The position numbers were made by a program, and so were the translations under genes. Below are positions 13,347-24,891 of a stretch of 64,000 bases of DNA, piece by piece; the first letter of the stretch is position 1, and each line of letters opens with the position of its first letter. Source of the DNA: Cardiocondyla obscurior. Taxonomy: Eukaryota > Arthropoda > Insecta > Hymenoptera > Formicidae. Where the stretch lies: positions 4,776,501 through 4,840,500 of the forward strand of contig NC_091874.1 in assembly GCF_019399895.1 (NCBI RefSeq), written 5' to 3'. Under the pieces are notes generated by a model. That model saw only the letters and a list, made by a program, of their open reading frames with translations. It did not search any database and was not told where the DNA came from.

Positions 13347-13619
13347 CTATTGCAAGCGCAAATGCGGACAAAAACATACGAATCTGAAAGTCATTGAATG
13401 CGTACATATATCCGAGTCGGGTCGCAAAAAGCTACCGGTAGGTGTAGACGACCTGGATCGGCCACCAGTTCGTGAACTCGCGCAAGAAAGTAGATACGGT
13501 CGACGGCGAGGACGGCCGTTACGCAGAATCGTGCCATAACTACTCGCTCGGCAAGCCGCAAGCCATTGAGATTTCCACGATCGCATTTTTCCTACCACTG
13601 TTGCTTCAATAGTTATCAT
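13347..13619 (-). other. Unsupported 90-codon ORF in GC-rich patch
   Basis: A GC-rich patch at about 13430-13560 is open in several frames on both strands. On the minus strand it reads 90 codons from an ATG and is rich in Arg and Ser. On the + strand one frame reads about 53 codons from the stop before 13450 to a stop near 13610. No family recognised. The multi-frame openness is what high CpG content produces by chance, so this is probably non-coding or a decayed fragment. Confidence 0.15.
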
Positions 13620-15238
13620 TAAATATTATAAATCCGAGAGGAGATAAAAAATCCTTTCGAGCCGATCGTGTTTTATTACGCATTATTCTACCGCATCTAA
13701 AGCATCTCTAATATAAAACCTTCAATGCAAGTGCGATATTACGGCGCTGAGTAGAGCAGTCACATGCCAGAACAATGGTAATAATAGATGGAGTGCGACT
13801 CGACGTCACAAAGCCAGGAAATAAAATCCATTGGCTTTATATTTCTGTTTTTTTTTTTTTTCTTCTTTTCCTCTCTCGATTTCCGCGTTACATCCATCGT
13901 AAAGTAGATTATGCAATTGTGTCAAGAAAAATAACGCGCGACATCGCGCAAATCATCCATTCTCGCATTACTGTGCTTCCCTTGTTGGCGTGACAATGCG
14001 TAACGATGCAACAGGTCGACAAATGTGACTTTTCAAATCAACGCTGCATGTTATAAATATTAATAAAACCGTAAAACCAATATCGCGTCACGGGAGAAGC
14101 AAATGCGTCAAAGACAAACGTGCGTGCAGCTTGTATTTTTAACAAATAACAATCCCGGTTTTCCCTTTTAATAAAATCGCACACGGTGTTTCATTATGAA
14201 ATACGAGCCTTAACGCGATAATTCCCCGTAATATCTATTATCGTAGATATTGTTTACGTATCGTTCAGTGCTATAATTATTTCTATACATTTATTATGCG
14301 CGGCGTGTGCACTATCTCGTAACGCGGTGATCGACGCGGCGTTTGTCTTACGCGAATCGACCGATTTCACGCGTCTTTTATGGACACTTACAGCACAAAT
14401 GATAAAGGCAAGTCAGCCGAGATCTGTATTTCAATCCGCCTCGATACGTTCGAGTCTGGTATACGCGGCATAACAATTTTATTACCGCGTCGCGCGCGTT
14501 CCCCATAAACACCAGAACGCAATATCTCGAGTGTTCGAATAAAAGCGCAGCGGGCGTAACTTAGATGTATCCGCCGGAAATTGTTTGAAAGTTCATTTTA
14601 CAGCCCGCATTAAGATATGCGCCGCGGAGGCTACCGCGTTCCCGTAAACTGCCGATGCACATATTGCGCCCGGGCATATAATGCCGTCATGAAAGTCAGT
14701 CTTGTTTCGTCGCGCAACTTCGGAGACTACAGCTGACGAATCATAAAAGCTCCCGCCTCCCGCAGTTCGGGGTATAACAACGTTTGCATTGCTTGCATTT
14801 ACCTCGAGGACTACGCATCCGACTTGTTTTGTTCCGCCGCTTTAGCGTTTCCGTTCTGTCATCTCGGCGCGAGACGCGCCTTAGTCTTTCGCGCTTCAGT
14901 ATTCCGTACTTTTCGCTAATTAATGGTCGAGCATCGCGTCCCACCCCTCCTCGCTGAGAAATATTTCCGCGGAATTGCAAAGGACGGTTTCTTTCGGTAT
15001 TCAATAATTTTAGAGGAAACTAATTGTAACATTATATGGAAGAATTTTTCGAAAAATATTTCCCTCTTATTTCTCTATGTTTTCTTGGCCCTTTGTGTCT
15101 TTTTGCCATTTATTTTATTTTTTCTTTCCCTCTTTGATTCAAGTATTGCACTGCTCTCATATTTATATCTTTTCTTGTTTTTATACGAGACCTTATTATC
15201 TTTTCGTAAAATATATCGAATCTTTATCGCTGTACAAC

Positions 15239-15243
<5 letters not shown>
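13620..15243. other. Intronic DNA, no gene recognised
   Basis: Mixed AT-rich and CpG-rich intron sequence with a T run near 13850. Nothing coding or structural stands out. Short ORFs (for example 14741-15004 minus) lack recognisable domains. Confidence 0.45.

Positions 15244-15275
<32 letters not shown>
15244..15275. repeat. (TA)n microsatellite
   Basis: Sixteen uninterrupted TA dinucleotides. They sit inside a long low-complexity open frame (15077-15577) made of Phe, Leu, Ser, Ile and Tyr codons. That frame is an artefact of pyrimidine-rich and TA-repeat DNA rather than a protein. Confidence 0.95.
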
Positions 15276-15279
<4 letters not shown>

Positions 15280-15510
15280 TGCACATGACAATGTAGTGCG
15301 ATCGATACACCCCCATTTAATATTGCGATCAATACGGAAACGGATGAGAAATATTATACTATATGTAAACAAATATTTTTCAAATATGAGCAGCCGGCGT
15401 GAATGCGCTCTGCTCGTTCTTTTTTCTTTCTCTCTCTCTTTTTCTCTCTCCTTTTTTTTATATTTTCTCTCTTTTTTTTTTTTATATATATATAACTTGG
15501 CACACGGCAG

Positions 15511-15573
15511 GCCCGATTTGTTCGACGCCGATACCTCTCATGTCGAATATCGGAGAAACATATTGCCCGGTAC
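15511..15573 (+). other. Cryptic or undescribed 63-bp exon-like segment
   Basis: A very long pyrimidine tract (about 15418-15483) and a TA stretch lead to an AG acceptor at 15509-15510. The 63-base segment is open in two frames and ends at a consensus donor, TAC|GTAAGT. The frame continuing from upstream reads DLFDADTSHVEYRRN. It does not match the Dpr Ig1 or Ig2 domains, and it lies where a Dpr exon would fall between them. It could be an alternative cassette exon, a nested transcript exon or chance splice signals. Confidence 0.2.
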
Positions 15574-18500
15574 GTAAGTAAATAACTTTGTGATGACGAA
15601 GGACTGTCAATTTAATCGAGAGACAAATAATCGTAAATTGATTGCTACACAGTCATTTGGCGACGGTGTAACGATCCTTTCACCGGCGACGGATTCTAAA
15701 TATCCTGTTTCGTTAGGTATCGTTAAAATCGTTTCTCATATAAAATAGCCGTGCGACGTCGCGCCGTAACGACCGCCACTGCGGGATTTATCCTCCCCGC
15801 CGTGACGTTTACGACGATAGTAAGCTCGTTTAAAAAGTAATATTCCGTGTTAACGAAGCACCGCGATTTGTCAGAAAACCGAGGGTTCGGTGTGTTTCAG
15901 ATTTTTTTACGGAAAGCGCGGAACAAATATCTGGTAACATTTTGTTCGCTCGACCCCCTGACCTTAATCCCGGCCGGCAGGTCCGCTCGGGCGGTAGGGT
16001 TAAAAATCGAAGTGGAATTTTGACTGCCGGGCGTATATCGAACAATCGCTTTACTCAATTTTTCATCATTCTTGTCGGTGAACGGCACGTAATTCCGCGG
16101 GGCAACGTGACCGAGCGTAATTTCATCGAGCCACCCATTCTTCTGCTCTTCCCGCCCTTCTCTTTTCCCGCCGTCGTCTTCTATCCTACCCTCCGCTACA
16201 CATGTATCCAACGCGATTTTCCGCGGGGTATAAAGTCCGAAAGCTTAAAACTAATGGACAGTGTAATAAGTTTAACTATTGTATAATCGCCGCTAATGGC
16301 AGGAACGTGCAGCGGTACTTTGACGAAAGATCTGTCCAAAGAGAAAGACAAATGCCTCTTAAAAGGTTCCCGTTGCGCCAAGGGGAATACCAGACGAAAG
16401 AAAAGATTATACAATTACGACGGTTAATGTAATAATGACGCTTAAAATATCTTAGACTGCTGAATTCACTCCGAATTATATTTTCATTTAGATTTCGGAG
16501 CGATCATCTAATTAAAACTTCTCGTGACTAAAATGCACCGTAATTCACGGCTCCTCGACCAGAGAGCTTTTTCCTTTTTCTTTTTTTTTTTTTTTTTTTA
16601 ATCGATACATTTTATCGGTGAGTGTAATCGAAGGACGAGCGTCGCGGAGGCGATAAGAGGTAAATCCGCGCAAAAAGGTGAAACGCATTCGAAAGACCCT
16701 TTTTGCAAGTAGAAACGGCGAAAGCAGACGCGACAAGGACGAGGAAAGGAGTCCGAACGATGAATTTCATCCGTGCGCCATCGTACAGTTTTATTCAGCG
16801 GAGTTTGTTTGCGCAGCTGATTGCCTCGGCGTAGCAGCGACGACGGGAGTAACGAGAGTGAACTTAAGCGATCAATTAAAAATGTAAACTCGCCTAATTG
16901 GGACGTTAAATGGTATATCACTGCCGGTGGGAGCAGCCGCGATCCGACGAATCGTGACTCGTCTCTCCTTGATTGCGCGAGAAGCGAACCCACGTCTCGA
17001 CACTTTTACGGAGTTGAAAGCCGGAAGTTGGTAGCGAGCGAGAGGGAGAAAAAAAAGTGAGACCGTCCTACGAAAGTTGAAAACGAGCGAGGCGTGCGTG
17101 CTTAGCGTCGGGTTTAATTGCCGATTTAACTGCGCACGAAAAGAATATTTAGCATCACTTTTTGAAGCTTTTAAAATGCAATTTACAGCGGGCATGAAAA
17201 TGTTTGCTAATTAAGACCGAGCAGGATGCATGGGGTTTTGATAATAAAACCGATCGGAAGATGAATTCGTGTTAATTTAATTGATTCGTGGCCCTCTTTA
17301 TTAGAAAAAAATGTTTTTGTTTTTTTTAACTATGTAATACAGTTCTCTTTTAATTTGACTTAATATTTTTTTTACGATCCAGCTGGGAGAAATAATTGGT
17401 TTCGCCGTAATTAGCGATAATCGTTGATTTGATCGTAGCTGGGCAATTTGAAAAGGCTCCAAAGAAATCCGCAGCGACACGAGCGGGGGTGGATTATGGC
17501 CGTGTGGCAACGCGGTGAGTGTGAACGCGGCCGGAATAGATCGCATAAATTACGGACCAGCCGTGGAACGCGCGACATAACGAGATAATTAATACACGGA
17601 CGACTGTTCAGGCGAGAGGGGTGGAGAGTGAGATGAAACGTTGATGAGGGGAAAGAGAATGGGACGGAGAGAGGGATGAAGGGGAACTGGGTGAGAGGAA
17701 GAAAGCGATGGTGCGTGGGCTCGTGTATGAGTGTATATGTCATCGCCCTCTCTGCACTGGACAACGCGTACCCGCGCCAGAATGCATTTACCTACTGTTT
17801 CGTTGCTTCTAATGGCCGCCATTCGCCACCCCGTGTATTGTCCACGAGGGTCGGCCGACATCTCTTTTGTTCCACGCTCGTGTTGCGCGGGCGAAGAGGA
17901 GCGATCCCCGAATCGTCCGGACGCGTTCGATCGCGCGACCACGGCTCGCGAGCATGGATAAATTAACGCCGGCGAAGAAGAATCGCTGAGAAGTGAAGTT
18001 CGAAAAGAGCTATTACTACCCGCTCTCGCTGTCCAAATAAAAAGATCAAGACTCCTTTTCCCTTTATCTTTCTATTATTTTTTTTTTTTTTTTTTTCTGT
18101 CTTTCTCCCTCTTTCTCTGCACGTGTATGAGCGCGTATCCTCTACGGGAAAAGAAAAAGTTTCCCCTTTCTCAATCTGCAGTTTGCGCTAGTAATATCGA
18201 TTAATCCATAAAAGATAACTTGTGGCCCTAAACTCCCGGCTTACCGGCCAGAATTACGTAAAGTTCCTCCGTTGCTGGAAGAGGAATCGGTAGATAAATT
18301 TTTATCACGCCGCGAGAATGTACACTCCTCGAAGGCGGGTGTACAAAGGACGGAAAACTCGCTACGCAAATCCAGACCGGCTGGTAAAACCGCGGCTCCG
18401 AAATGTCAATATAGCCCGTATGAATTCGTGCATTTATAACTTGGTAACTTCTGACACTATAAATCTACGTATCTGCGGATCTGGCGGAATCAGTGGATCC

Positions 18501-18640
18501 ACGAAGCTATGAATCTCCTGCGCGGAGCGCACCGCCGCATACCAATTTAACCCCGTTTGAAAGATCTTCCGTTTTCGATGCGATAATCCTTTAACCCGCG
18601 GATGAGCCGGCTATTTACAGCAACTTTACGCGACAAGCGG
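15574..18640. other. Intronic DNA, no gene recognised
   Basis: Contains a T run near 16577-16599, a T run near 18077-18096 and CpG-rich patches at 16.6-17.1 kb and 17.4-18.0 kb. Many overlapping ORFs of 60-131 codons occur on both strands in those patches. The longest (16598-16993, minus) shows no motif I recognise. Overlap on both strands argues for composition rather than coding. Confidence 0.4.
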
Positions 18641-18778
18641 GCCGCCTTCGGCGGCGAAAGCATTAAAAGCGCACTTGGGGCTGTTTTTTGTCCCAGTGCG
18701 TCATCATCGTCGGAAATTCCTAAAAGTTTTTTTCCCCGCGACGTTTTGTGCCCCCGTTAGTAAACCGCCTCAAGGCGG
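18641..18778. other. Cluster of three short stem-loops
   Basis: Three hairpins lie within 140 bases. GCCGCC/GGCGGC (18641-18655) has a 3-base loop. CGCACT-T-GGG pairs with CCCAGTGCG (18670-18700), with one bulged base and a 12-base T-rich loop. CCGCC/GGCGG (18765-18778) has a TCAA loop. This density is higher than elsewhere in the window and could mark a structured RNA or an enhancer with dyad sites. No known RNA family is recognised. Confidence 0.35.
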
Positions 18779-21700
18779 CTGGTTTTAACCACGAGAAACG
18801 TAGTCGGCCGCGAGTTTTTCGTCGCCCTGCCGCGCGGGATTCAGTTCGCGCGGACCATTGTCGCGCCGAGTCGGCCCGGGTGATTTTCATCAGCGACAAT
18901 TGTTCGTATTCCTTCGTCGAGAGACCCGCCTGCCTTCCCCTAAGTCGAATAACTCACCGCGATTTCCGGACCTACGCATAAATTCAGCCCCGCGCGGCTA
19001 AATTGTGGCCGCGTGAACTTAGAAACATGGTCATGCGAACTTAGAAACACCGCCGCACGGCTTATTATCTTGAGAAGACAAATGCTAGTCCATCCCGGCG
19101 GCCGATAAATCGACGGGGCGAAATCGCGGCTTCTCGCTTTCGCGTTCTCTCTAAAATGAAGATTTAGCAAGCCCGAAAAAAGACCGCGGATGCCAGAGAC
19201 ATAAATCTCGAGAGCGAAGCTACTTCGCTAAATAATCTTTTATTCACTTCTGGAAGAAACGATTATAGCCGTCGACTTATTTGCGTAAGAGAAGCATTTC
19301 CTTTTCTCATCTCGACCGCGAAAAGTAAAATAACAACTGTATGTGAAATGAAGGATCGCTTCTATATTATACGTAACGGTGGAATATCTTCGAGGAAGGA
19401 ATATCGACGGTGCAACGAATAAAGGTTCTCGATCATCGAGATGCAATCTGAAGGTCGTGCCTCTCCTCGCTTTTGTCGAAAGTGTGTGTGTGCATTCTAT
19501 TGTACGGAGGTATGCGACGCGCATCGGCGGAAAGGAACGAAATCGATTAAAGCGCAGCATCCTCGTGCCGGATGCGGAATGCGGTCTCGTCCCTGAGTAA
19601 ATGATGCCGCGTATCTTTTCGACGCTTCCGCCGCGAGGTCCGCTCGAAAGTGGACTCAAGCTTTAACTCAGATATCCGGGCAGCATTCCAAATTTTACGA
19701 CGTGGAAATGCGCGCGGCGGCTTCCCGGTCTCTGACCCTCGATGTACCGCCATAACGGAGCAATCGCGGCGTGAATCGATAGATATTTATTGCCGCCGAT
19801 GCGGCAGTAAATCGCAGCCGCTGACCGAAGTCAAAATACTTCTCTGATTCTCTTACATCTTTCATCACGGGGAAAATAAGAGAGAAACATTTCGTTCGCA
19901 ATCGCGCCAGATCTTCCCGATATGGTGCGCGCGGAGCAGTATTAACGCGAATGAAATAAAAACGGGGGATTAACGGGCCGCTTTAAAAAATTCAACGGGC
20001 CCCTAATTTCGCTGACGCAAACGTGCCGTTTATAAACGTTAAGTAAAGCGATTACGATTTGCGACGCAAAATCGTATTTGCTGAGCGCATGGAAAATGTA
20101 TTCGGTGAAATCGCGTTTGTGTATTTTTATCAACAATAAACCGCTGCCACACACCGCGCGACGAAATACCGAACGGCAAACGGACGCGTAATTCGTATTC
20201 GTCGATACGAAAATTAAATAAAACGCATATGTAAAAGCTAGGAGATTCGTATTGATATTCCATAAGCGATACCGTGCAGGTGATAGCTACTAAAGCAAGC
20301 AAACGAAATATAGTTTTTTACATACGCATATATGCAAATTATTTTAGGCGAATAGTCCCGTTTTTAATTTTTTTCCCTTTTTTTTTTTAGCAACGCAAAT
20401 GTAAATATTTTTTTACTGGCAAAAAAATATTATATTTTTCTTCAAAATTTTATTATACTCCGGTATAGTTTATTAAAAATCTTGTTATTTTTTCTTATAA
20501 ATTAAATATTCTTCCACCCAACAGCAGCAAACAATATTGATAAAAAAATTAACAAATTATTTTACCCATATACTTCGACGCATCGGGGAAAAATACCGCT
20601 GATTTCGACATTTATCGCGTACCCACGACAGTCGGAAAAGCGTTTTATATCAGAGATTGGCCGGATTTATTGCCTTTTCAACTTTAACAATGTCCGAGAA
20701 AACTTGCCTATCGGCTGCGAGCGACTTTTACGGAGTTCGCGACGAATTCGAGTTGCAGCGCGGTAGAAAGAACTTGATTCGTGCTTCGCACGTTTCGGTT
20801 CGTCTGAACTTTGCCGGTTTTATTGGTGCATCGTTTGGGAATTTCGTAAAAGATAAAATAAACGCATTAGAAAGCCAACCGTTGCTAAGTGATAAATCGA
20901 TCTACGAGTTACATCACGAACGAGAAACGTTGCGTGTGTCCAGCTAAATCAATATTTATTCATCTCTTTCGCTATGCGAATGTTTCCATATTTGCTAAGC
21001 AGCTTGCTAAGCTGAAGCAACGATAATATCACCCACCCGTATATTTATTAATTTTTTATTAATTTATATGTAAAAAAAAATTATTATTAAGGTAAACATA
21101 TAATATTATTGTTTCTAAAACAGCGTTAATTTAAAAAAAAAATAATTTCCTCTTAAAAAGCTGAAGGTTTTATTGTCTAATTAATTTAACGAAATTTTGG
21201 GAGGCGCGACAATGCTTTACTACGAGATTACTATGCCGACGTTCTTATCAGAGTTATCTCGCATTTCCAACGGCGAATATTCAATGAGCGAGCGTATCGT
21301 CTGGATAACACGTGTCATATGATAAAACAAGTTACACCCACTTGAACTTACTTACTTGAAGGCATCTCGAGTCACTTTGACGTTAAGCAGCTTAAACGGC
21401 TAATACATCCGTGTACGCCGTTCCGTACATCGGATTAGCCGCATCCAAGGGCTCCTTGTTCCTACGCGCTGTAAATTGGAATCTGTTCTCTATTACTGTA
21501 CTGACACTCAGACCCGACACAATTTCTCCTTACTAGTGAATAGTAAGCACGTGCATGAACAACCCGGAGACAAAGCTACGACGGAGATCGTGAAACGCGT
21601 AATCTTGAACAAAGACGCGCGCAGTTGAATATATCTATGTAATAATGTTAGTTATACTGAAAATTCTGTTAACAAAGTTTAGCAACAATAGACCGTAAAA

Positions 21701-24671
21701 GCAGCAGCACGTTTAAAGTGACTCTTATCGAAGACATGGCTCGTGAAACGCGATTAATTGTTTTCTTATTTCGCTTCAAGACGAATTTGATTCCCTCCCA
21801 ACTTGGAAGAATATTTTATTACTTATTGTAATAGATTTTCCTTCGATAGCCTTTCCTTTATAAAATAAAATAGCATAGGGTTGCAAATTATCTGATCGCA
21901 AACGCAATTATTGCTTCTCTTCCGTACAAGCGCGCGATTAATTCAGCGCTGTTATTGTTGTGAACGTGAGCATAAGTTGGTCGAAGTAATTATCCTGGCA
22001 AGTACGCCGGCCGACGTTGATACGTAACTGAACTGAGAATTATTCGTGTAATCTACATCATCGTAATGTTCCGCAAACTGGAATCGATTATTTGCCACGT
22101 TGAACTTCCATTAGCGCCGACCAGCTGTGTTTATGTATCTGACAGTTGTAACGCGAATACAATTAGACACGCATTAGCAATCGTACTTTTCTCGATTTCT
22201 ATTAAAATTATCTTTCCCCGAGAGCGGGGTTAACAGTCGATTAAAAAAGCAAAGTAGATCAAAGGGGTATTCTTTGAAAGTTCGCCAATTAATCAATAAA
22301 GTAAAATTTCTCTACTACACATCGCTGTTATATACCGTCTCTTCTAATAAGAAAGAGAAAATTGAAAATCGATTTATATTACTCGTGAAACGACGATGAA
22401 TTATCTGTAAGTTCAAGTTTTGCATACTGCATGCAAAAAAATACTTTAAAGAAGCACAATCGTCTCTTCCTTGCTCCCTATAGAATGCCATCGTAAACTA
22501 TCGATCTAAAACAGCGTAAACACCACGTAGGAGACAGTAGGAAACGAGAGATAGATGCGCCGCCGGGTCACAAAGAAACTAATCTCCAATACAGCGTAAT
22601 GTAAAGCTGATGGCCTTTCGAGGCGGAAAAAAAACGACCTGCCGGAATACGGTCAGCGCATCTTTTGCATCATAAACGGCGATCTTTTAGTAAAACTTGG
22701 CCGGACATCATCGGACCCTTACAAAAGATTTTCGGTAAGATAGCGACATCACGTGAAAAGGGTTGCCAGTTTAAACATAACTTACACGATAAAATGTAAA
22801 AGTTATATTCTAGTTAGAAATATGGAATTTAATTTATTAATTTATTATTTAACGCGCTTATTAAAATAAATATTTTTCAATAAAAGAAATAAAAGCTGTA
22901 TGTTCTTGATACGTTAATCCCGGTTAAATATTAAAATTATACGGTGAAATATTTTTTTATTCGCACAATCTCATTTAAGGGGGAAAAAAATAAGCTTAGT
23001 TCATAACGGAAAGAAACGAAAAGAAACGAGAAGGCGGTGCAATTTTTTCTTCTCGACTATGTCGATATCAAAAAGAGGTCACGAGGATTTTCTAGTCTTG
23101 GCGGCGTATTTGAAACGTCAACGACACCCGCGTGATATGGCACCGGTGATGTCTAGCAACCGGAATAAGGCAATACTGCAAGAACTTCCTTGACGGTGAG
23201 CGTTCGAAGAAGTTTCTGATAGCTGGCAAATTTTTCTCACATTCGTATCAAATCAGCAATTTTATTTTTTTTTTATTTTTTTTTCTTTTTCTTTAAATAA
23301 AACAATAACTTGAAATAAAAGTTTAAAATAATTTTACTATTTAGTCAAATCTTTACCTCAGTAAAACATCATATGTACAAACAGACTTTAATCGGTTGAA
23401 ATTTATTAAATAATTAATGAATCAATTATATGTTGTATTGCAATTTAATTAGCTGTGCTGCGCGCGATGCATTTCTAAATTTTTAGAGATGCGAAATTAT
23501 TTAATTCGGTCGCTCATATGGCATTTCAAACTTGGTAATGTCGTAAGGACGGTGCGAAAGTCGGTCGCTCTTTTCGCGAAGATGACGGTTTGGCTTTGAA
23601 TGCCCCTTTTATCGCTTCGCAGGGTCGGGCTACGCGTCTTCTTCAAATTCGACACATCCATTTTGCCTGCCGCGATAGAATCGAGACGCGCTTCTATGAC
23701 TCGGGATGACAGCTCAGCGAGAATGCGCCCGGTCATCGCAACGTGATATAAAACTCGAACGGCTAACCGTGACGAGAAGAATTTTCCTGGATGAAAGGTG
23801 GACAGTCGCGCCGTATGACTTATCGATCGAACGTCGTCAGGGTGCACTATTGTCATTTTTTAAAGCACCTACTTATGCAAACAATACCCTGACGATACGA
23901 TTTGATCGCCGTTGAAGAATGCGATTTATTATAAATGTAAAGTGGGAGATTTAAGCGCGACGCAAGTTTACGATACTAAAATATGGCAAGAGATGAGAGC
24001 GATAAGAGGAGAAAAATACGACTGAAATGTCGCCGAGATGCATAGCCTGCTTGCGAGGAAACGAAACGTCGGTTATTTCGTGATTATGAATATACATAAA
24101 CTTGATATAAATATTCCTAAAGGAATATAAATGTACCTCTCGTCGCGGGCACTATCAGCTATTGCAAAACCGCTCGTAAGTAATCGATCGCGTTTTATCA
24201 ATTATCGACGCTTTTAATCGGGCACCGCTGCACCAGCAATAACACCGTATCTGCGGCTCGCCATCAATTTTTTTCAACTTAATCACGCACCTTTTATTAC
24301 ATCGCGATATAGCTTTATCGAGCAGCTCGACGCAACACGTGTAAACTCGCGTAAACGAATACCCGATGATTAAAACTGTCTCTCGCCGATTTATTTTTCC
24401 CGCATGCCACCGGTTTATGCGCCCGCGTATCCCCGTGTCCCGTAGAATTACGCTCGCACTTTGTTATGCAAAATCTCCCTCGCGGCAGATAATCGCGCGC
24501 TTATCGTGAGGGGTAGCAGGTGCGATGATACCTAATCGAGCGCGTGCACGAGGGGGGAGCACGTGGTGCTCCCGAAGTTTGCGAATCTTCCCGAACGTAT
24601 TACCAATCGATATTTAAGTAACCCTTCCGGAACGACATCGTTCTTTAACCGAAAATCATTTTCTGTTACAG
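18779..24671. other. Intron up to the Dpr Ig2 exon
   Basis: Long intron sequence ending in the acceptor TTCTGTTACAG at 24661-24671. It holds CpG-rich patches (18.8-19.9 kb, 23.5-24.6 kb) and AT-rich stretches (20.3-20.6, 21.0-21.2, 23.2-23.5 kb). No Dpr Ig1 exon and no other gene was recognised. ORFs such as 19240-19659 (minus) and 23497-23856 (minus) have no visible domain. Confidence 0.5.
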
Positions 24672-24891
24672 AGGCGCGAGCCAGAATACTCGGTACGGCG
24701 GATATCTACGTGAAGACCGGAAGTCTACTGACGCTGACGTGTCTCATGTCGCAAGGTCCCCACGATCTCGGAACGGTGGCTTGGTACCGAGGAAATCAGG
24801 CGGTGGTGACATCACCACGATCAGAAAACGACGTCGAAGCGGAGCCCCGCATAACCGTCGAGACGGAATGGAGCGACGCCCTCACGTCGAG
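24672..24891 (+). CDS. dpr1: Dpr-family receptor, exon encoding most of Ig domain 2
   Basis: Internal coding exon of a Defective proboscis extension response protein, a neuronal surface Ig receptor that pairs with DIP-family Ig proteins. It enters in phase with two bases (AG) of a split codon after a good acceptor, then reads ILGTADIYVKTG, LTLTC, SQGPHDLG and AWYRG. These are the A' to C strands of the second Ig domain, with the first disulfide Cys at 24740-24742 and the core Trp at 24782-24784. It closes with WSDALTSR before the splice. The SQGPHDLG, WYRG and LTSRL signatures recall Drosophila Dpr1 most closely, judged from memory, so the orthology label is tentative although the family is firm. 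It ends with two bases of an Arg codon at an unusual GC donor, AG|GCAAGA. The open frame seen upstream from 24563 is intronic read-through. Confidence 0.93.

Noticed and set aside
15511..15573. Cryptic exon as the start of Dpr Ig1
   Set aside because: FDADTSHVEYRRN superficially recalls the segment before Dpr Ig1, but no remaining Ig1 exon lies between it and the Ig2 exon, so it cannot serve that role.
15077..15577. 166-codon + strand ORF
   Set aside because: It is made of (TA)n, (CT)n and poly-T translated into Ile/Tyr, Ser/Leu and Phe runs, so it is low-complexity artefact. Only its last 63 bases look exon-like.
24563..24671. Open frame upstream of the Ig2 exon with an in-frame ATG-like start
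   Set aside because: It is intron read-through. The acceptor TTCTGTTACAG and Dpr homology place the exon start at 24672, and the frame starts with GTG rather than ATG.
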